From contig NZ_FNYT01000003.1 in the NCBI RefSeq assembly GCF_900109135.1, positions 62,001 through 126,000 of the forward strand: a stretch of DNA of 64,000 bases. Reading direction: 5' to 3'. Source of the stretch: Trichococcus ilyis (GTDB lineage: Bacteria > Bacillota > Bacilli > Lactobacillales > Aerococcaceae). Below, in pieces: positions 31,367 through 40,050 of this stretch (positions are counted from its first letter, which is position 1; each line of letters begins with the position of its first letter). The notes beneath the pieces are model-generated. The model made no database searches, was not told the DNA's origin, and saw nothing but the letters and a program-made list of their open reading frames with translations. The position numbers were made by a program, and so were the translations under genes.

Positions 31367-32140
31367 TCAGAACCAGCCGAAATGTTCACATGCCTTATAT
31401 ATTCCGTCTTCGACATTTGAAGCCGTGATATAGGAGGCTTTATTTTTTAATTCCCGGCAAGCATTTCCCATCGCAATATTCGTCCATGCTGAATCGAACA
31501 TGACCAGATCATTGTAGTCGTCCCCAAATACCACAACATCATTTAATGGCGCATCCAGGTATGCCATCAAATCGAGTATGCCTTGATTCTTTTGATCATG
31601 CTGAAACATCAGATACTCTGGTTCAAAGCGCAGGTGTCCCAATGTGCCTTTTGAGGTCAATAGATTTTCTTCCTCGCTTGGGACAGAAACATAGATTTTA
31701 TAGATCGATTCGAGCACCTCGAAATCCAGTGTCGGATCGATGATATAGGCAGTCGGTTCTTTGCGTGGCCCTGCTTGCTCCCTAAACAGATCATTCTTGG
31801 CATGGACTTTAACGGAATCATCCAGCATAAGCAGAATGCCATATCCCAATTGTTCCGCTTCCCGAAGAATATTTTTGGCTTTGATTAAATCCAAAGGCAA
31901 ATTCTGTATCATCTCTCCCTTGATCACCAAACCTGCCCCGCCGCTGCAAACCATATTCTCCAACCCAATTTCATGCATAAAATTGACTGCTTTGTAATGC
32001 GCACGTCCTGTCGCAATTCCGACAAAGTGCCCGGCTGCTGCTAGCTTATCCAGTGCCGTTTGGGCAGACGGCACTATCTCTTTGGTTCTATGGTCTGTCA
32101 GTGTTCCATCGATATCAAAGAAAAAGTATTTCTTATTCAA
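31367..32140 (-). CDS. Cof-type HAD phosphatase
   Basis: A 257-residue HAD-IIB protein with Phe-Asp-Ile-Asp-Gly-Thr-Leu-Thr-Asp at 8-16, Ala-Thr-Gly-Arg motif II and Phe-Gly-Asp-Asp-Tyr-Asn-Asp motif IV. It is the last gene of the PTS - rpiA - Gfo/Idh operon and could remove phosphate from an overflow or side product of that pathway. The TTG start at 32140 lies within the last codons of the preceding gene (8-bp overlap) with no clear ribosome site, implying coupling. Confidence 0.85.
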   Translation of the reverse strand: MNKKYFFFDIDGTLTDHRTKEIVPSAQTALDKLAAAGHFVGIATGRAHYKAVNFMHEIGLENMVCSGGAGLVIKGEMIQNLPLDLIKAKNILREAEQLGYGILLMLDDSVKVHAKNDLFREQAGPRKEPTAYIIDPTLDFEVLESIYKIYVSVPSEEENLLTSKGTLGHLRFEPEYLMFQHDQKNQGILDLMAYLDAPLNDVVVFGDDYNDLVMFDSAWTNIAMGNACRELKNKASYITASNVEDGIYKACEHFGWF

Positions 32141-33101
32141 AAGGATACACCATTCCCCACTGGTTTCTGACGGATGTCAGTGTCGCCATCACATCACGAA
32201 TATACTGCAGATTCTCTTCGCCAGACTGATTACTGATGTAGTCTTCCATATCTTGGATTTCATACTCTAAGGCTTTCTTGCTTTCGCCGACTTCCACCAC
32301 TTCCTGATGGCCATCGCTCGTGTAGGTTATCGTCGCCGAAGCTGCCCGAGGGTATTCATTTACTTCAATGTATCCTTCTTCGCAGGAAACCACTCCGCGT
32401 TTCGGTTGTTTCGCGCGCATAGTCAATGCCATTACCGCCATTTCACCATCGCCATTTTTCAGGATGATCCCCGACGACTCATCCACGCCAGTCTCAAAAA
32501 AATTAGCCGTCGTTAACACCACGTTCGCTTTGCTGCTCATGAAAAACCGAGCGAAAGATGTCGCATACACGCCGATGTCCAACAAGGCGCCTCCAGCCAA
32601 TTCTTTGGAAAAGAACCGGTTTGTTACATCATACTCTTTGCAACTCCCGAAATTCACCTGGACCATTTTGACACGGCCTAGTTTGCCACTGCCGATAATT
32701 TCTTTCAATTTTTTGTATAAAGGCATATGCAGCAAGGTGACCCCGTCAGAAATGATCAAGTTTTTTTCTTTGGCGATTGCCACACATTCTTCCAATTGTC
32801 GGTCGTTGACGGTGATCGCTTTTTCACAAAAGACATGTTTGTTCTTTTCCAGTGCCTTCTTCATCATGTCATAATGAAAATTATGGGGGGTAGCAATATA
32901 TACAATATCAATCTGGCTGTCCTCCAGCAGTTCATCAAAACTGCCGTATGCATGTTTCACATCATATTCTGCCGCATATTTTTGAGCTCCCGCTAAATTC
33001 GCATCACAAACTGCATAAATTTCTCCATTGACATTTTTTAGGGCATCTCCCATTTCATGCGCTATCCAGCCTGTTCCAATGATTCCCCAGTTATATTTCA
33101 T
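32133..33101 (-). CDS. Gfo/Idh/MocA-family oxidoreductase
   Basis: A ~322-residue NAD(P)-dependent dehydrogenase. The Rossmann fold begins Gly-Ile-Ile-Gly-Thr-Gly-Trp-Ile-Ala. The Glu-Lys-Ala segment (Cys-Glu-Lys-Ala-Ile-Thr-Val) near 95 supplies the catalytic lysine, and Gly-Gly-Ala-Leu-Leu-Asp-Ile-Gly-Val-Tyr is the family's second signature. Substrate is probably a sugar or sugar derivative from the PTS pathway. The ATG at 33101 has AAAGGA 9 bp upstream; another ATG at 33110 abuts that site. Overlaps rpiA. Confidence 0.87.
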   Translation of the reverse strand: MKYNWGIIGTGWIAHEMGDALKNVNGEIYAVCDANLAGAQKYAAEYDVKHAYGSFDELLEDSQIDIVYIATPHNFHYDMMKKALEKNKHVFCEKAITVNDRQLEECVAIAKEKNLIISDGVTLLHMPLYKKLKEIIGSGKLGRVKMVQVNFGSCKEYDVTNRFFSKELAGGALLDIGVYATSFARFFMSSKANVVLTTANFFETGVDESSGIILKNGDGEMAVMALTMRAKQPKRGVVSCEEGYIEVNEYPRAASATITYTSDGHQEVVEVGESKKALEYEIQDMEDYISNQSGEENLQYIRDVMATLTSVRNQWGMVYPFE

Positions 33102-33768
33102 TTTCAGCATTCCTTTCGATTATCTTGGTTGTCGTTTCTGTTGCAACAATCATTTTTGTCGCTATTTGATAAAACAGCGATGTTTCCACAACACCTACTA
33201 TCTGCTTCAATTGCGTATTCAAATCCTTCAACTTCGGTGTTGGCTGAAAATAGGCATCGATTATCAGATTGCCGTTGTCACTCATTGTGATGCCATCTTT
33301 TGCCGAACTGTTTCTTTCGACAACTTCAGCACCCAGTTTTTTGACTTCGTTAGCGACATAAAGACGGGCTTCCGGAATCACTTCCAGAGCAACCGGCACA
33401 TCAAAGCGCAGATCCTGAAACACTTTCGATTCATCGACCAACAATATGTATTCTTTTGCCAAAGATGCGATTATTTTTTCTTTGGTATGAATCGCCCCGC
33501 CACTCTTTAATGCATTCAGTGACTGATCAACCTCATCGCACCCATCAAAAGCCAGATCAATTTGTGGGACAAGGTGTGTGGGAATGACCGTCAATCCGGC
33601 TTTTGCGCACAAGCTTGCTGTCGCATAAGACGGCGTGACGATTTGAACAGCCCGCTGGGTGTCCCGGATGAAGGAAATCAGGAATGAAATGGTGCTGCCG
33701 CCGCCAAGTCCAATCGTCATCCCGTCTTCAATCAAGTCTAACGCTCGCAGTGCACATCTCTTTTTCAT
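33091..33768 (-). CDS. rpiA: Ribose-5-phosphate isomerase A-like protein
   Basis: A 225-residue RpiA. It has the Gly-Leu-Gly-Gly-Gly-Ser-Thr phosphate loop near 20, Asp-Gly-Cys-Asp-Glu-Val-Asp near 80 (catalytic acids) and Lys-Ser-Gly-Gly-Ala-Ile-His-Thr-Lys-Glu-Lys near 93. RpiA interconverts ribose-5-P and ribulose-5-P. Within a PTS operon it may act on another aldose phosphate (e.g. allose-6-P or a related sugar). The start overlaps the PTS stop by 4 bp. Confidence 0.85.
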   Translation of the reverse strand: MKKRCALRALDLIEDGMTIGLGGGSTISFLISFIRDTQRAVQIVTPSYATASLCAKAGLTVIPTHLVPQIDLAFDGCDEVDQSLNALKSGGAIHTKEKIIASLAKEYILLVDESKVFQDLRFDVPVALEVIPEARLYVANEVKKLGAEVVERNSSAKDGITMSDNGNLIIDAYFQPTPKLKDLNTQLKQIVGVVETSLFYQIATKMIVATETTTKIIERNAENEI

Positions 33769-35678
33769 TGCATTTCCTCACTCATTTTTGGTTTTTTCAA
33801 CAAAGCTAATACAAAACATCCAACAAAAGATCCGATAACGATCGCTAGGGCATATGCAAGAGGATTGCCCATTGTCGGCAGGACGAAGATGCCTCCGTGT
33901 GGTGCCCGCAGCGTACAGCCGAACAGCATGGATAAACCACCCGCTGTAGCACTTCCGATAATACAGGCCGGAATGACCCGCAACGGATCACTTGCCGCAA
34001 AAGGAATAGCGCCCTCACTGATGAAAGACAGCCCTAACAAGTAATTGACCATGCCCGACTGACGTTCTTTTTCCGTAAAGCGATTTTTGAAGAATGTCGT
34101 GCAAAGCGCGATCGCCAATGGCGGAATCATGCCGCCAGCCATAACTGCCGCCATTATTTCAAAATTACCCTCAGCTAATTGAGAAGTGGCAAATACATAC
34201 GATGCCTTGTTGATCGGGCCACCCATATCAGTGGATTGCATACCAGCGACTACTATCCCTAATAAAATTTTGCTGCTGCTCTCCATTCCGTTAAGCGCAC
34301 CATTTAGACTGTCGTTAATCGCACCAACAAATGGGTTTATCATCGTTGTAACTACTGCTGTTAGCAGTATTCCTGCCACCGGGTAAATCAACATTGGTTT
34401 GATCCCCTCAAGTGAATGGGGAATTTTCGAACATGCTTTTTTCAAAGCCAACACAATATACCCGCCCACAAAACCCGCAAATAAAGCCCCTAAAAACCCA
34501 GCATTCACATCGCCACCAGCAGGATTGCTGAAAGTAACACCCGCATTCGCCACCATACCGCCGATAAAACCAACAGCCAAGCCTGGTCGGTCTGCAATGC
34601 TCATTGCAATGTAACCCGCTAAAATGGGCAACATCATTCCAAAAGAGAATTCGCCGACTGTCTTCAAATACGCTGCAACCGGAGTATTCTTCCCAAAATT
34701 ACTTGGATCAATCGTGTAATCGTCGAACAGGAACGCTAATGCAATCAGGATTCCTCCTCCGATGACGAAAGGCAACATATGGGACACACCGTTCATTAAG
34801 TGTTTGTAAATACCATGGCCCAAGCTTTCTGATTCCTCTTTAGCATTTTCATTTTGATTGTTGTGATAGATTTTTGCCTCTTTATTTACGATCCTGTTAA
34901 TCAGCTCTTCCGATTTATGGATGCCATCTGAAACCTTGGTCACAATTACCGGCTTACCATCGAATCTTGATAAATCAACATTTTTGTCTGCGGCAATAAT
35001 GATGCCATCCGCTTTCGCAATTTCTTCAGCAGTCAAAACATTCTTTGCCCCATCCGCTCCCTGCGTTTCTGCTTTTACCGGAATGCCTAACAGCTTACCT
35101 CTGTTCTCAAGCTCTTCAGCTGCCATATAAGTGTGAGCAATGCCGGTTGGGCAAGCAGTCACCGCCAGGACCCGATAAGATTCTGAAGATGAATTTTCTT
35201 TATCTTTAGCTATGGCACTTTCCTTTTCGTCGATGAGCGTTAAGAATTCCATTTTTGTTTCCGCTTGCATTAAACGCTTTCTGAAAACTTCATCCATTAA
35301 CATTGCCGATAATCTTGCCAGCGCATCAAGGTGGAGATTATTTTCATTTTCCGAAGCGGCAATCATAAAAAATAAGTAAGCAGGTTTGCCATCCAACGAA
35401 TCAAAATCGACTCCGTTTTTTACGACCATTGCAGCCAGCCCGGCTTCCTTAACCGCGGTAGTCTTTGCATGTGGGATCGCAATCCCATCGCCTATGCCTG
35501 TGGTAAATTGGGTTTCTCTGGACAGAACCTTTTCCTTAAATAATTTCCGATCGCTTAGTTTTCCGCTTTTATCCATTAATTCAACAAGATGGTCAATGGC
35601 TTCCTCTTTTGTCAAAACATCTACATTCAAATCGATACCGCTTACTGAAAGCAACTCCCTAATCCTCACTATTTCCAA
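33765..35678 (-). CDS. PTS fructose-family transporter, EIIABC fused
   Basis: A 637-residue fusion. EIIA is residues 1-150 with the phosphorylated His in Ile-Pro-His-Ala-Lys. EIIB is about 170-265 with the active Cys in Ala-Val-Thr-Ala-Cys-Pro-Thr-Gly-Ile-Ala-His-Thr. EIIC is about 285-630 with 8-10 membrane helices and a Gly-Leu-Ser-Phe-Ile-Ser-Glu-Gly-Ala-Ile-Pro-Phe loop. It imports and phosphorylates a hexose-like sugar. The rpiA, Gfo/Idh and HAD neighbours argue against plain fructose. TTG start at 35678, or GTG at 35669, which has better SD spacing. Controlled from 35760-35839, probably by the upstream RpiR. Confidence 0.9.
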   Translation of the reverse strand: MEIVRIRELLSVSGIDLNVDVLTKEEAIDHLVELMDKSGKLSDRKLFKEKVLSRETQFTTGIGDGIAIPHAKTTAVKEAGLAAMVVKNGVDFDSLDGKPAYLFFMIAASENENNLHLDALARLSAMLMDEVFRKRLMQAETKMEFLTLIDEKESAIAKDKENSSSESYRVLAVTACPTGIAHTYMAAEELENRGKLLGIPVKAETQGADGAKNVLTAEEIAKADGIIIAADKNVDLSRFDGKPVIVTKVSDGIHKSEELINRIVNKEAKIYHNNQNENAKEESESLGHGIYKHLMNGVSHMLPFVIGGGILIALAFLFDDYTIDPSNFGKNTPVAAYLKTVGEFSFGMMLPILAGYIAMSIADRPGLAVGFIGGMVANAGVTFSNPAGGDVNAGFLGALFAGFVGGYIVLALKKACSKIPHSLEGIKPMLIYPVAGILLTAVVTTMINPFVGAINDSLNGALNGMESSSKILLGIVVAGMQSTDMGGPINKASYVFATSQLAEGNFEIMAAVMAGGMIPPLAIALCTTFFKNRFTEKERQSGMVNYLLGLSFISEGAIPFAASDPLRVIPACIIGSATAGGLSMLFGCTLRAPHGGIFVLPTMGNPLAYALAIVIGSFVGCFVLALLKKPKMSEEMQ

Positions 35679-35759
35679 CCCCTATCCATTTCATTTATTT
35701 TGCAACGTCACACCTGAACTCACGCCTAAGGAAATTTTATTCCACCCAAACTAATTATC

Positions 35760-35839
35760 GTGAAATTATTTTCCTTTGAACGTAGTATAGCAACGAAATA
35801 ATTACCCGTCAACACATTTTTTGTGAAATTAAATTTCTT
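35760..35839 (-). promoter_or_regulatory. PTS operon promoter flanked by two RpiR-type operator candidates
   Basis: On the minus strand, -35 TTGACG (35807-35812), 17 bp, -10 TATACT (35784-35789). Two similar sites with GAAATT...TTTC symmetry lie at 35823-35839 (upstream) and 35760-35776 (downstream of -10), placed to form a repression pair. Confidence 0.7.
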
Positions 35840-35871
35840 ACCGGTTGATTTTAACCTGAAGGCATTCCATT

Positions 35872-35924
35872 CAAAAAAAACTCCTATTGGTTGGATACGC
35901 GATCTGTATCCAATCAATAGGAGG
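35872..35924 (-). terminator. Terminator of rpiR
   Basis: Arms CTCCTATTGGTTGGATAC and GTATCCAATCAATAGGAG (one mismatch), followed on the minus strand by eight T. Confidence 0.9.
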
Positions 35925-35946
35925 TAAATTTATTATTTTCGGTTTT

Positions 35947-36795
35947 TCACAATTTTTCCTGCGCAAATATTTCCTCATTTTTGCTTAATTGCTCGTAGCT
36001 ATTTTTTTGTCCGATTGTTAAGAATAAATATAGGATTTCAATGATTGTCGAGGCTGAAATTCGAGAGAAATAGAATTCATCCAAAAACAGTTTTTCTCTT
36101 GTGGCTGTCTGGATATGGTACTTGCTCTCCATACCAATTGCCGAATTTTTGTTATTTGTAATGCCGATCGTTTTTACGCCTCTTTCATTGGCGGATTTGA
36201 TCATGGTATGTATCTTGCTGGATTCGCCTGAGTTCGAAATTGCAATCAGGACGTCATCTTTGGTAAGCGTCAAACTGAACGCTGTTTGGGTTTCCCAAAT
36301 CGTTCCTGAAACTGCTGGAATGCCTATCTCGCTAAATTTGTAGGATCCATCCAACGCTACAGGGATAGTGTTTCCGACAGCCACCAGCTGTACCAGCCGG
36401 GCTTGCTGAATCAGTTCAATTATTTCCCCTAACTCCTGCGCATTGATCATATTCACAGTAGCGGTGAGTTCGGCTACTTTATTGGCTAAAATATTCTGTA
36501 AAGATTGCTCGATATTACCGATGGAGACATCATTGGAGACGGCTATTGTTTTATCGGTCTCTACCATTTCGCGTGCCAAATTTATTTTCAGATGGTGAAA
36601 CCCTTTCATGTCAATCTTTTTGCAGAACCTTGAAATTGAAGCTTCACTTGCTCCACAGTTTTTGGAGAGTTCAGCAATTGTCATATCAATCACTTTTTTA
36701 TGATTATTAATGATATAGGTTGCTATTTTTTTTTCCGAATCAAAGAATTGATCAAATTGACTATATATGGTATCAATTATCGTCTGATTTTCCAT
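35947..36795 (-). CDS. RpiR-family transcriptional regulator
   Basis: A 282-residue regulator. It has an N-terminal helix-turn-helix (Thr-Ile-Ala-Glu-Leu-Ser-Lys-Asn-Cys-Gly-Ala-Ser-Glu-Ala-Ser-Ile-Ser-Arg-Phe-Cys) and a C-terminal SIS sugar-phosphate-binding domain with Ile-Ala-Ile-Ser-Asn-Ser-Gly-Glu-Ser near 183. It probably senses the phosphorylated sugar from the adjacent PTS and acts at 35760-35839. Separate transcript ended by the hairpin at 35872-35924. AGGAGG site, ATG at 36795. Confidence 0.9.
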   Translation of the reverse strand: MENQTIIDTIYSQFDQFFDSEKKIATYIINNHKKVIDMTIAELSKNCGASEASISRFCKKIDMKGFHHLKINLAREMVETDKTIAVSNDVSIGNIEQSLQNILANKVAELTATVNMINAQELGEIIELIQQARLVQLVAVGNTIPVALDGSYKFSEIGIPAVSGTIWETQTAFSLTLTKDDVLIAISNSGESSKIHTMIKSANERGVKTIGITNNKNSAIGMESKYHIQTATREKLFLDEFYFSRISASTIIEILYLFLTIGQKNSYEQLSKNEEIFAQEKL

Positions 36796-36890
36796 AAGAA
36801 CCTCCTGAAATTATCTTTCGTAAAAATAATACTTCTAAATCTTATTTTCGTCAACGAAAGCAACAGTTGGATCTGCTTATTCAGCTGTCC

Positions 36891-37024
36891 TTCTCCGGTC
36901 AGGCTGCTTTCGTCGGAGTTGGGATTCGTTATCATTGCCCAGCTCCGTTTGGCCGACCCTGACCGGAGTTGAACAACATTCGGATTGGCTGTTCTCCGGC
37001 GAAGCCACCCTCGCCGGAGAACAA
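36891..37024. repeat. REP-like palindrome array A (3 units, 50-51 bp period)
   Basis: Three CTCCG-N~15-CGGAG palindromes with left arms at 36893, 36943 and 36994. Loops are similar in length (14-16 bp) and partly in sequence. The array fills most of the rpiR-mmuM gap (36796-37100), and no gene is seen there. The array is followed by CAGTCAAAACA and a terminator, as in array B. Confidence 0.8.
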
Positions 37025-37045
37025 GGACCCCAACAGTCAAAACAC

Positions 37046-37087
37046 AAAAACCTATCACCCTTTTGTTTGTGGGATGATAGGTTTTTT
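37046..37087 (-). terminator. Terminator of mmuPM
   Basis: ACCTATCA/TGATAGGT stem with T-run on both sides, just downstream of mmuM. Confidence 0.85.
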
Positions 37088-37099
37088 GGTTGTTTTCGT

Positions 37100-38020
37100 T
37101 TAAAGAACAGCAGCGAATGTTTCCTTCAGCAAACTGATTTCTTTGGCGGAGGTGCAGCAACAGCCGCCGATCCATTTGCATCCTGCTTCGTGCCATTGCA
37201 AGGCTTGCCGGGTGAACACGTCATCAACTGCATGGCTATGCGTCCATACTTTTGTAGTGGGATCGTAGACCGCTCCTGAATTGGGATAGGCGACCAACGG
37301 CTTGGTCGCAGCCTCTTCCAGATAATCCAGGGCGGGCTGGACCAAATCAGGCTGCACGCAATTGACGCCGTAGGCAATGATCTGGTCGGATGACTCCACC
37401 AGTTGCTGGAAAGCACGCAGATCAGTGCCGTCGCACAGATGGTGGGCATCCTTCAAAGTGACTGTCAGCCAAGCTACCGCCTCAGGATGTTGGGCTAGCA
37501 ATTCGATCAGGGCTTGGATTTCCGTCAGATCCGGGATGGTCTCGATTGCCAGCAGATCGGGCTCCGCTTCCAGCAACAGTTTCAACCTTTCACGATGGAA
37601 AGCCACCAATTCGGCTTGCGCCAGTCCGTAATTGCCGCGGTATTCGGAGCCATCCGCCAAATAGGCACCGTATGGCCCGACCGAAGCCGCCACCCATTTG
37701 GCTTGCGTGCCTTGGCTGTTCGCCTTTGCTTGTTTCGCCAGTCGGACCGTCCGTTTGATCAAGTGCCGGCTTGCTTCGCTTGTGTAGCCCAGTCGTTCGA
37801 ACCCGGCTACCGTCGCTTGGTAGCTCGATGTGATGGCGATGTTCGCTCCGGCATCGTAATAATTCTGATGCACTTTTTCGATTTTATCCGGTTCGTTCAC
37901 CAACGCTTTCGCGGTCCACAATGCGTCGTTCAGGTCCAATCCCTGTTCCTCAAGCCCCACGGACATCGAGCCATCGATAAGGATCACTTTTTGGTTGTTT
38001 TGCCAGTCCTTAAAATTCAT
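37100..38020 (-). CDS. mmuM: Homocysteine S-methyltransferase
   Basis: A 306-residue cobalamin-independent methyltransferase of the MmuM type. The zinc ligands are Cys in Gly-Val-Asn-Cys near 226 and Cys-Cys in Gly-Gly-Cys-Cys near 290. Asp-Gly-Ser-Met near the N-terminus is the usual Asp-Gly-(Gly/Ser) motif. It makes methionine from homocysteine with S-methylmethionine (or SAM) as donor. The start overlaps the mmuP stop by 4 bp. The operon sits behind a Met T-box, so it is made when methionine is short. Confidence 0.9.
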   Translation of the reverse strand: MNFKDWQNNQKVILIDGSMSVGLEEQGLDLNDALWTAKALVNEPDKIEKVHQNYYDAGANIAITSSYQATVAGFERLGYTSEASRHLIKRTVRLAKQAKANSQGTQAKWVAASVGPYGAYLADGSEYRGNYGLAQAELVAFHRERLKLLLEAEPDLLAIETIPDLTEIQALIELLAQHPEAVAWLTVTLKDAHHLCDGTDLRAFQQLVESSDQIIAYGVNCVQPDLVQPALDYLEEAATKPLVAYPNSGAVYDPTTKVWTHSHAVDDVFTRQALQWHEAGCKWIGGCCCTSAKEISLLKETFAAVL

Positions 38021-39420
38021 CCGACAGCTCCCCCCACTTCCTGATTTTCAAACGCATCGTAAGCTTTTTTGCTGAAAACTAATTGGTAATAGAAGAAACA
38101 AAGGACCGTGAATGGGATGCCGATGATCAAGGCAATCCGCTGGTTCGGATCAAAGGCGATGCCGATGATCGACACGGAGCAAAGGATGATCACGAGCCAT
38201 GGCACGATCGGATAGAATGGTGTTTGATATCCCAGATCCTCGAGCTTGTGACCCGATTTCAGATAGTGTTTGCGGAAATTCAGTTGCGCCCACGCGATGC
38301 TCAACCAAACAGCCACGACCGCAAAGGCAGAGATGGACACCAAAGCCAGGTAAACCGTGTCCGCGGAGTAGATGCTGGAAAACAGCGAGAGCAATCCGCC
38401 CAGAATTGTCAGCAGCAATCCATAGACCGGTAAGCCGCGTTTGGATAATTTGGCGAAACGTTTCGGCAGCGTCCCTGCATTGGCCAATGACCAGAGCATT
38501 CTCGATGCGGCGTAAACACCGGAGTTGGCGCCGGACAGGACCACGGTGATCAGGACGAGGTTCATGATGTCCGCGGCGTAAGGAATCCCCATCAAATTCA
38601 GGATAACAGTCACCGGACTCTCATCCAAATTGGCCGCAGTATCCGGAAGCAAGGCCCCGATCACGACAATCGTGCCGATGAAAAGGACCACCAAAATGAC
38701 GATTGTCTGCAGGATCGCTTTCGGGATATTTTTCTTGGGATTTTCCGTTTCGCCAGCGGCCACGCCGATCAGTTCCGCACCGGAAAAGGCGAAGTTGGCC
38801 GACAGTATCGCCAAGAAAACGGAGCCGGCCCCTTTCGGGAACCAGCCATTTTCCGTCAGATGATGAAACAGTGGTGCTGATTCATTTCCCTGAATCGGAA
38901 TAAAGCCGAAAATGCCACCAAGACCCAGAATTAGGAAAATTGCCAGTGCGAGCACTTTGATCAGCGACATCCAAAATTCGCTGACGGAAAACCAACGCAC
39001 ATCGATAATATTAGATAATAAAATAATGCCTATATAAAAGATGCACCAAATCCATGCGGGAATGCCTGGAAACCAGCGCTGCGATAATATCGCCAAGGTG
39101 ATGAATTGCGAGCCCAACGCCACGGTCCACGTCAACCAGTAGAGCCACGCCACCACGAAACCGACGCCGGGATGGATATATTTTGAAGCGTAGTTGTGGA
39201 ACGAACTCGTGCTGGGTTCATGGACCGACAATTCGCCCAGGCACATCATGACCAGCGTCACCAAAAACGCCCCGATCAGATACGCAATGATGGTTCCGAT
39301 CGAACCCGTCGTCTGGATTAGATACCCCGAACTCAAAAAGATTCCGGTTCCGATTACTCCACCCAATGAAAGCATAACTAAATGCTTTGAAGTCATTTCT
39401 CTTACAAATGATTGCTCCAT
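38017..39420 (-). CDS. mmuP: APC-family amino acid permease, probable S-methylmethionine transporter
   Basis: A 467-residue permease with 12 predicted membrane helices. The first helix shows Ser-Leu-Gly-Gly-Val-Ile-Gly-Thr-Gly-Ile-Phe-Leu, the amino-acid-transporter signature. Family members import amino acids with protons. Coupling to mmuM and the methionine T-box points to S-methylmethionine. GGAGGG site before the ATG. Confidence 0.87.
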   Translation of the reverse strand: MEQSFVREMTSKHLVMLSLGGVIGTGIFLSSGYLIQTTGSIGTIIAYLIGAFLVTLVMMCLGELSVHEPSTSSFHNYASKYIHPGVGFVVAWLYWLTWTVALGSQFITLAILSQRWFPGIPAWIWCIFYIGIILLSNIIDVRWFSVSEFWMSLIKVLALAIFLILGLGGIFGFIPIQGNESAPLFHHLTENGWFPKGAGSVFLAILSANFAFSGAELIGVAAGETENPKKNIPKAILQTIVILVVLFIGTIVVIGALLPDTAANLDESPVTVILNLMGIPYAADIMNLVLITVVLSGANSGVYAASRMLWSLANAGTLPKRFAKLSKRGLPVYGLLLTILGGLLSLFSSIYSADTVYLALVSISAFAVVAVWLSIAWAQLNFRKHYLKSGHKLEDLGYQTPFYPIVPWLVIILCSVSIIGIAFDPNQRIALIIGIPFTVLCFFYYQLVFSKKAYDAFENQEVGGAVG

Positions 39421-39459
39421 ATTTTTCCCTCCAAAAATGTAATAAAAATATATAAAAAA

Positions 39460-39705
39460 ACACTCCCCCTATTGAAAGGGCGAGTGCTCGCGTTACCACC
39501 TTTGTTCATAATCAAAAGATTATCTCAGCAAGGGACGGTCATCCCTCCACGCGCTATCGGGCGTACCCGTCACCTGCTAAGTTTCCCTCACATGCGATAA
39601 CTCAAAGACCATTTTCGCTGATTCCGAAACATCTGCTCTCACCATCCGCAGACTCTCTGTGCTTTCTTTCCCGGCTACTTATCTCATCAAAGTTTCATAT
39701 ATTTT
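39460..39705 (-). ncRNA. Methionine-specific T-box leader
   Basis: A tRNA-sensing leader upstream of mmuP. On the minus strand the stem I base is GATAA/TTATC, with AGAGAG and GGTG elements. The specifier AUG (39610-39612) lies in a GAAA-AUG-G context. The T-box sequence GGTGGTAACGCG is at 39489-39500, followed by a terminator (about 39462-39488) with a U-run. Uncharged tRNA-Met would stabilise the antiterminator and switch on mmuPM. Met T-boxes replacing SAM riboswitches are known in Lactobacillales. Confidence 0.9.
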
Positions 39706-39710
39706 TAATT

Positions 39711-39739
39711 AATATACAAGAATACTGTGGGCTTGTCAA
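39711..39739 (-). promoter_or_regulatory. Promoter of the mmuPM T-box transcript
   Basis: -35 TTGACA (39734-39739), 17 bp, -10 TATATT (39711-39716), a few bases before the T-box stem I. Confidence 0.85.
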
Positions 39740-39838
39740 TTAATTTGCGAAATATTTTCTGCTTACTTTCATTCTTGTGGTTTGTCGGGTTTTGATGTTG
39801 GGTGGCGGCCGGAGGTGGTCTGGCTTGCGGATGCTGTT

Positions 39839-39964
39839 CTCCGGCTAGAGATTCTTGACCGGAGATAGGATACCGGTGACGTCGCTCTGCTCCGGTCGGG
39901 AGACCTTCCTCGGAGGACAGTTCGTGATCGGCTGCCCTCCTCCGGCCGGGCATTCCCTCACCGG
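39839..39964. repeat. REP-like palindrome array B (3 units, 50-51 bp period)
   Basis: CTCCGG-N14/15-(C/T)CGGAG units with left arms at 39839, 39890 and 39940. A degenerate half-unit (CCGGAG at 39808) continues the period to the left. It is followed by CAGTCAAAACA and a terminator. The 39740-40050 gap holds no gene. Confidence 0.8.
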
Positions 39965-39991
39965 AGGAGCGCCTACACAATCAGTCAAAAC

Positions 39992-40034
39992 AAAAAAGCC
40001 CTGTGCGCCGGATAGAAACGATGCACAGGGCTTC
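39992..40034 (-). terminator. Terminator of the SDR gene
   Basis: GCCCTGTGC / GCACAGGGC arms with six T on the minus strand. Confidence 0.88.
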
Positions 40035-40050
40035 ACTTTACTGTCTTTTG

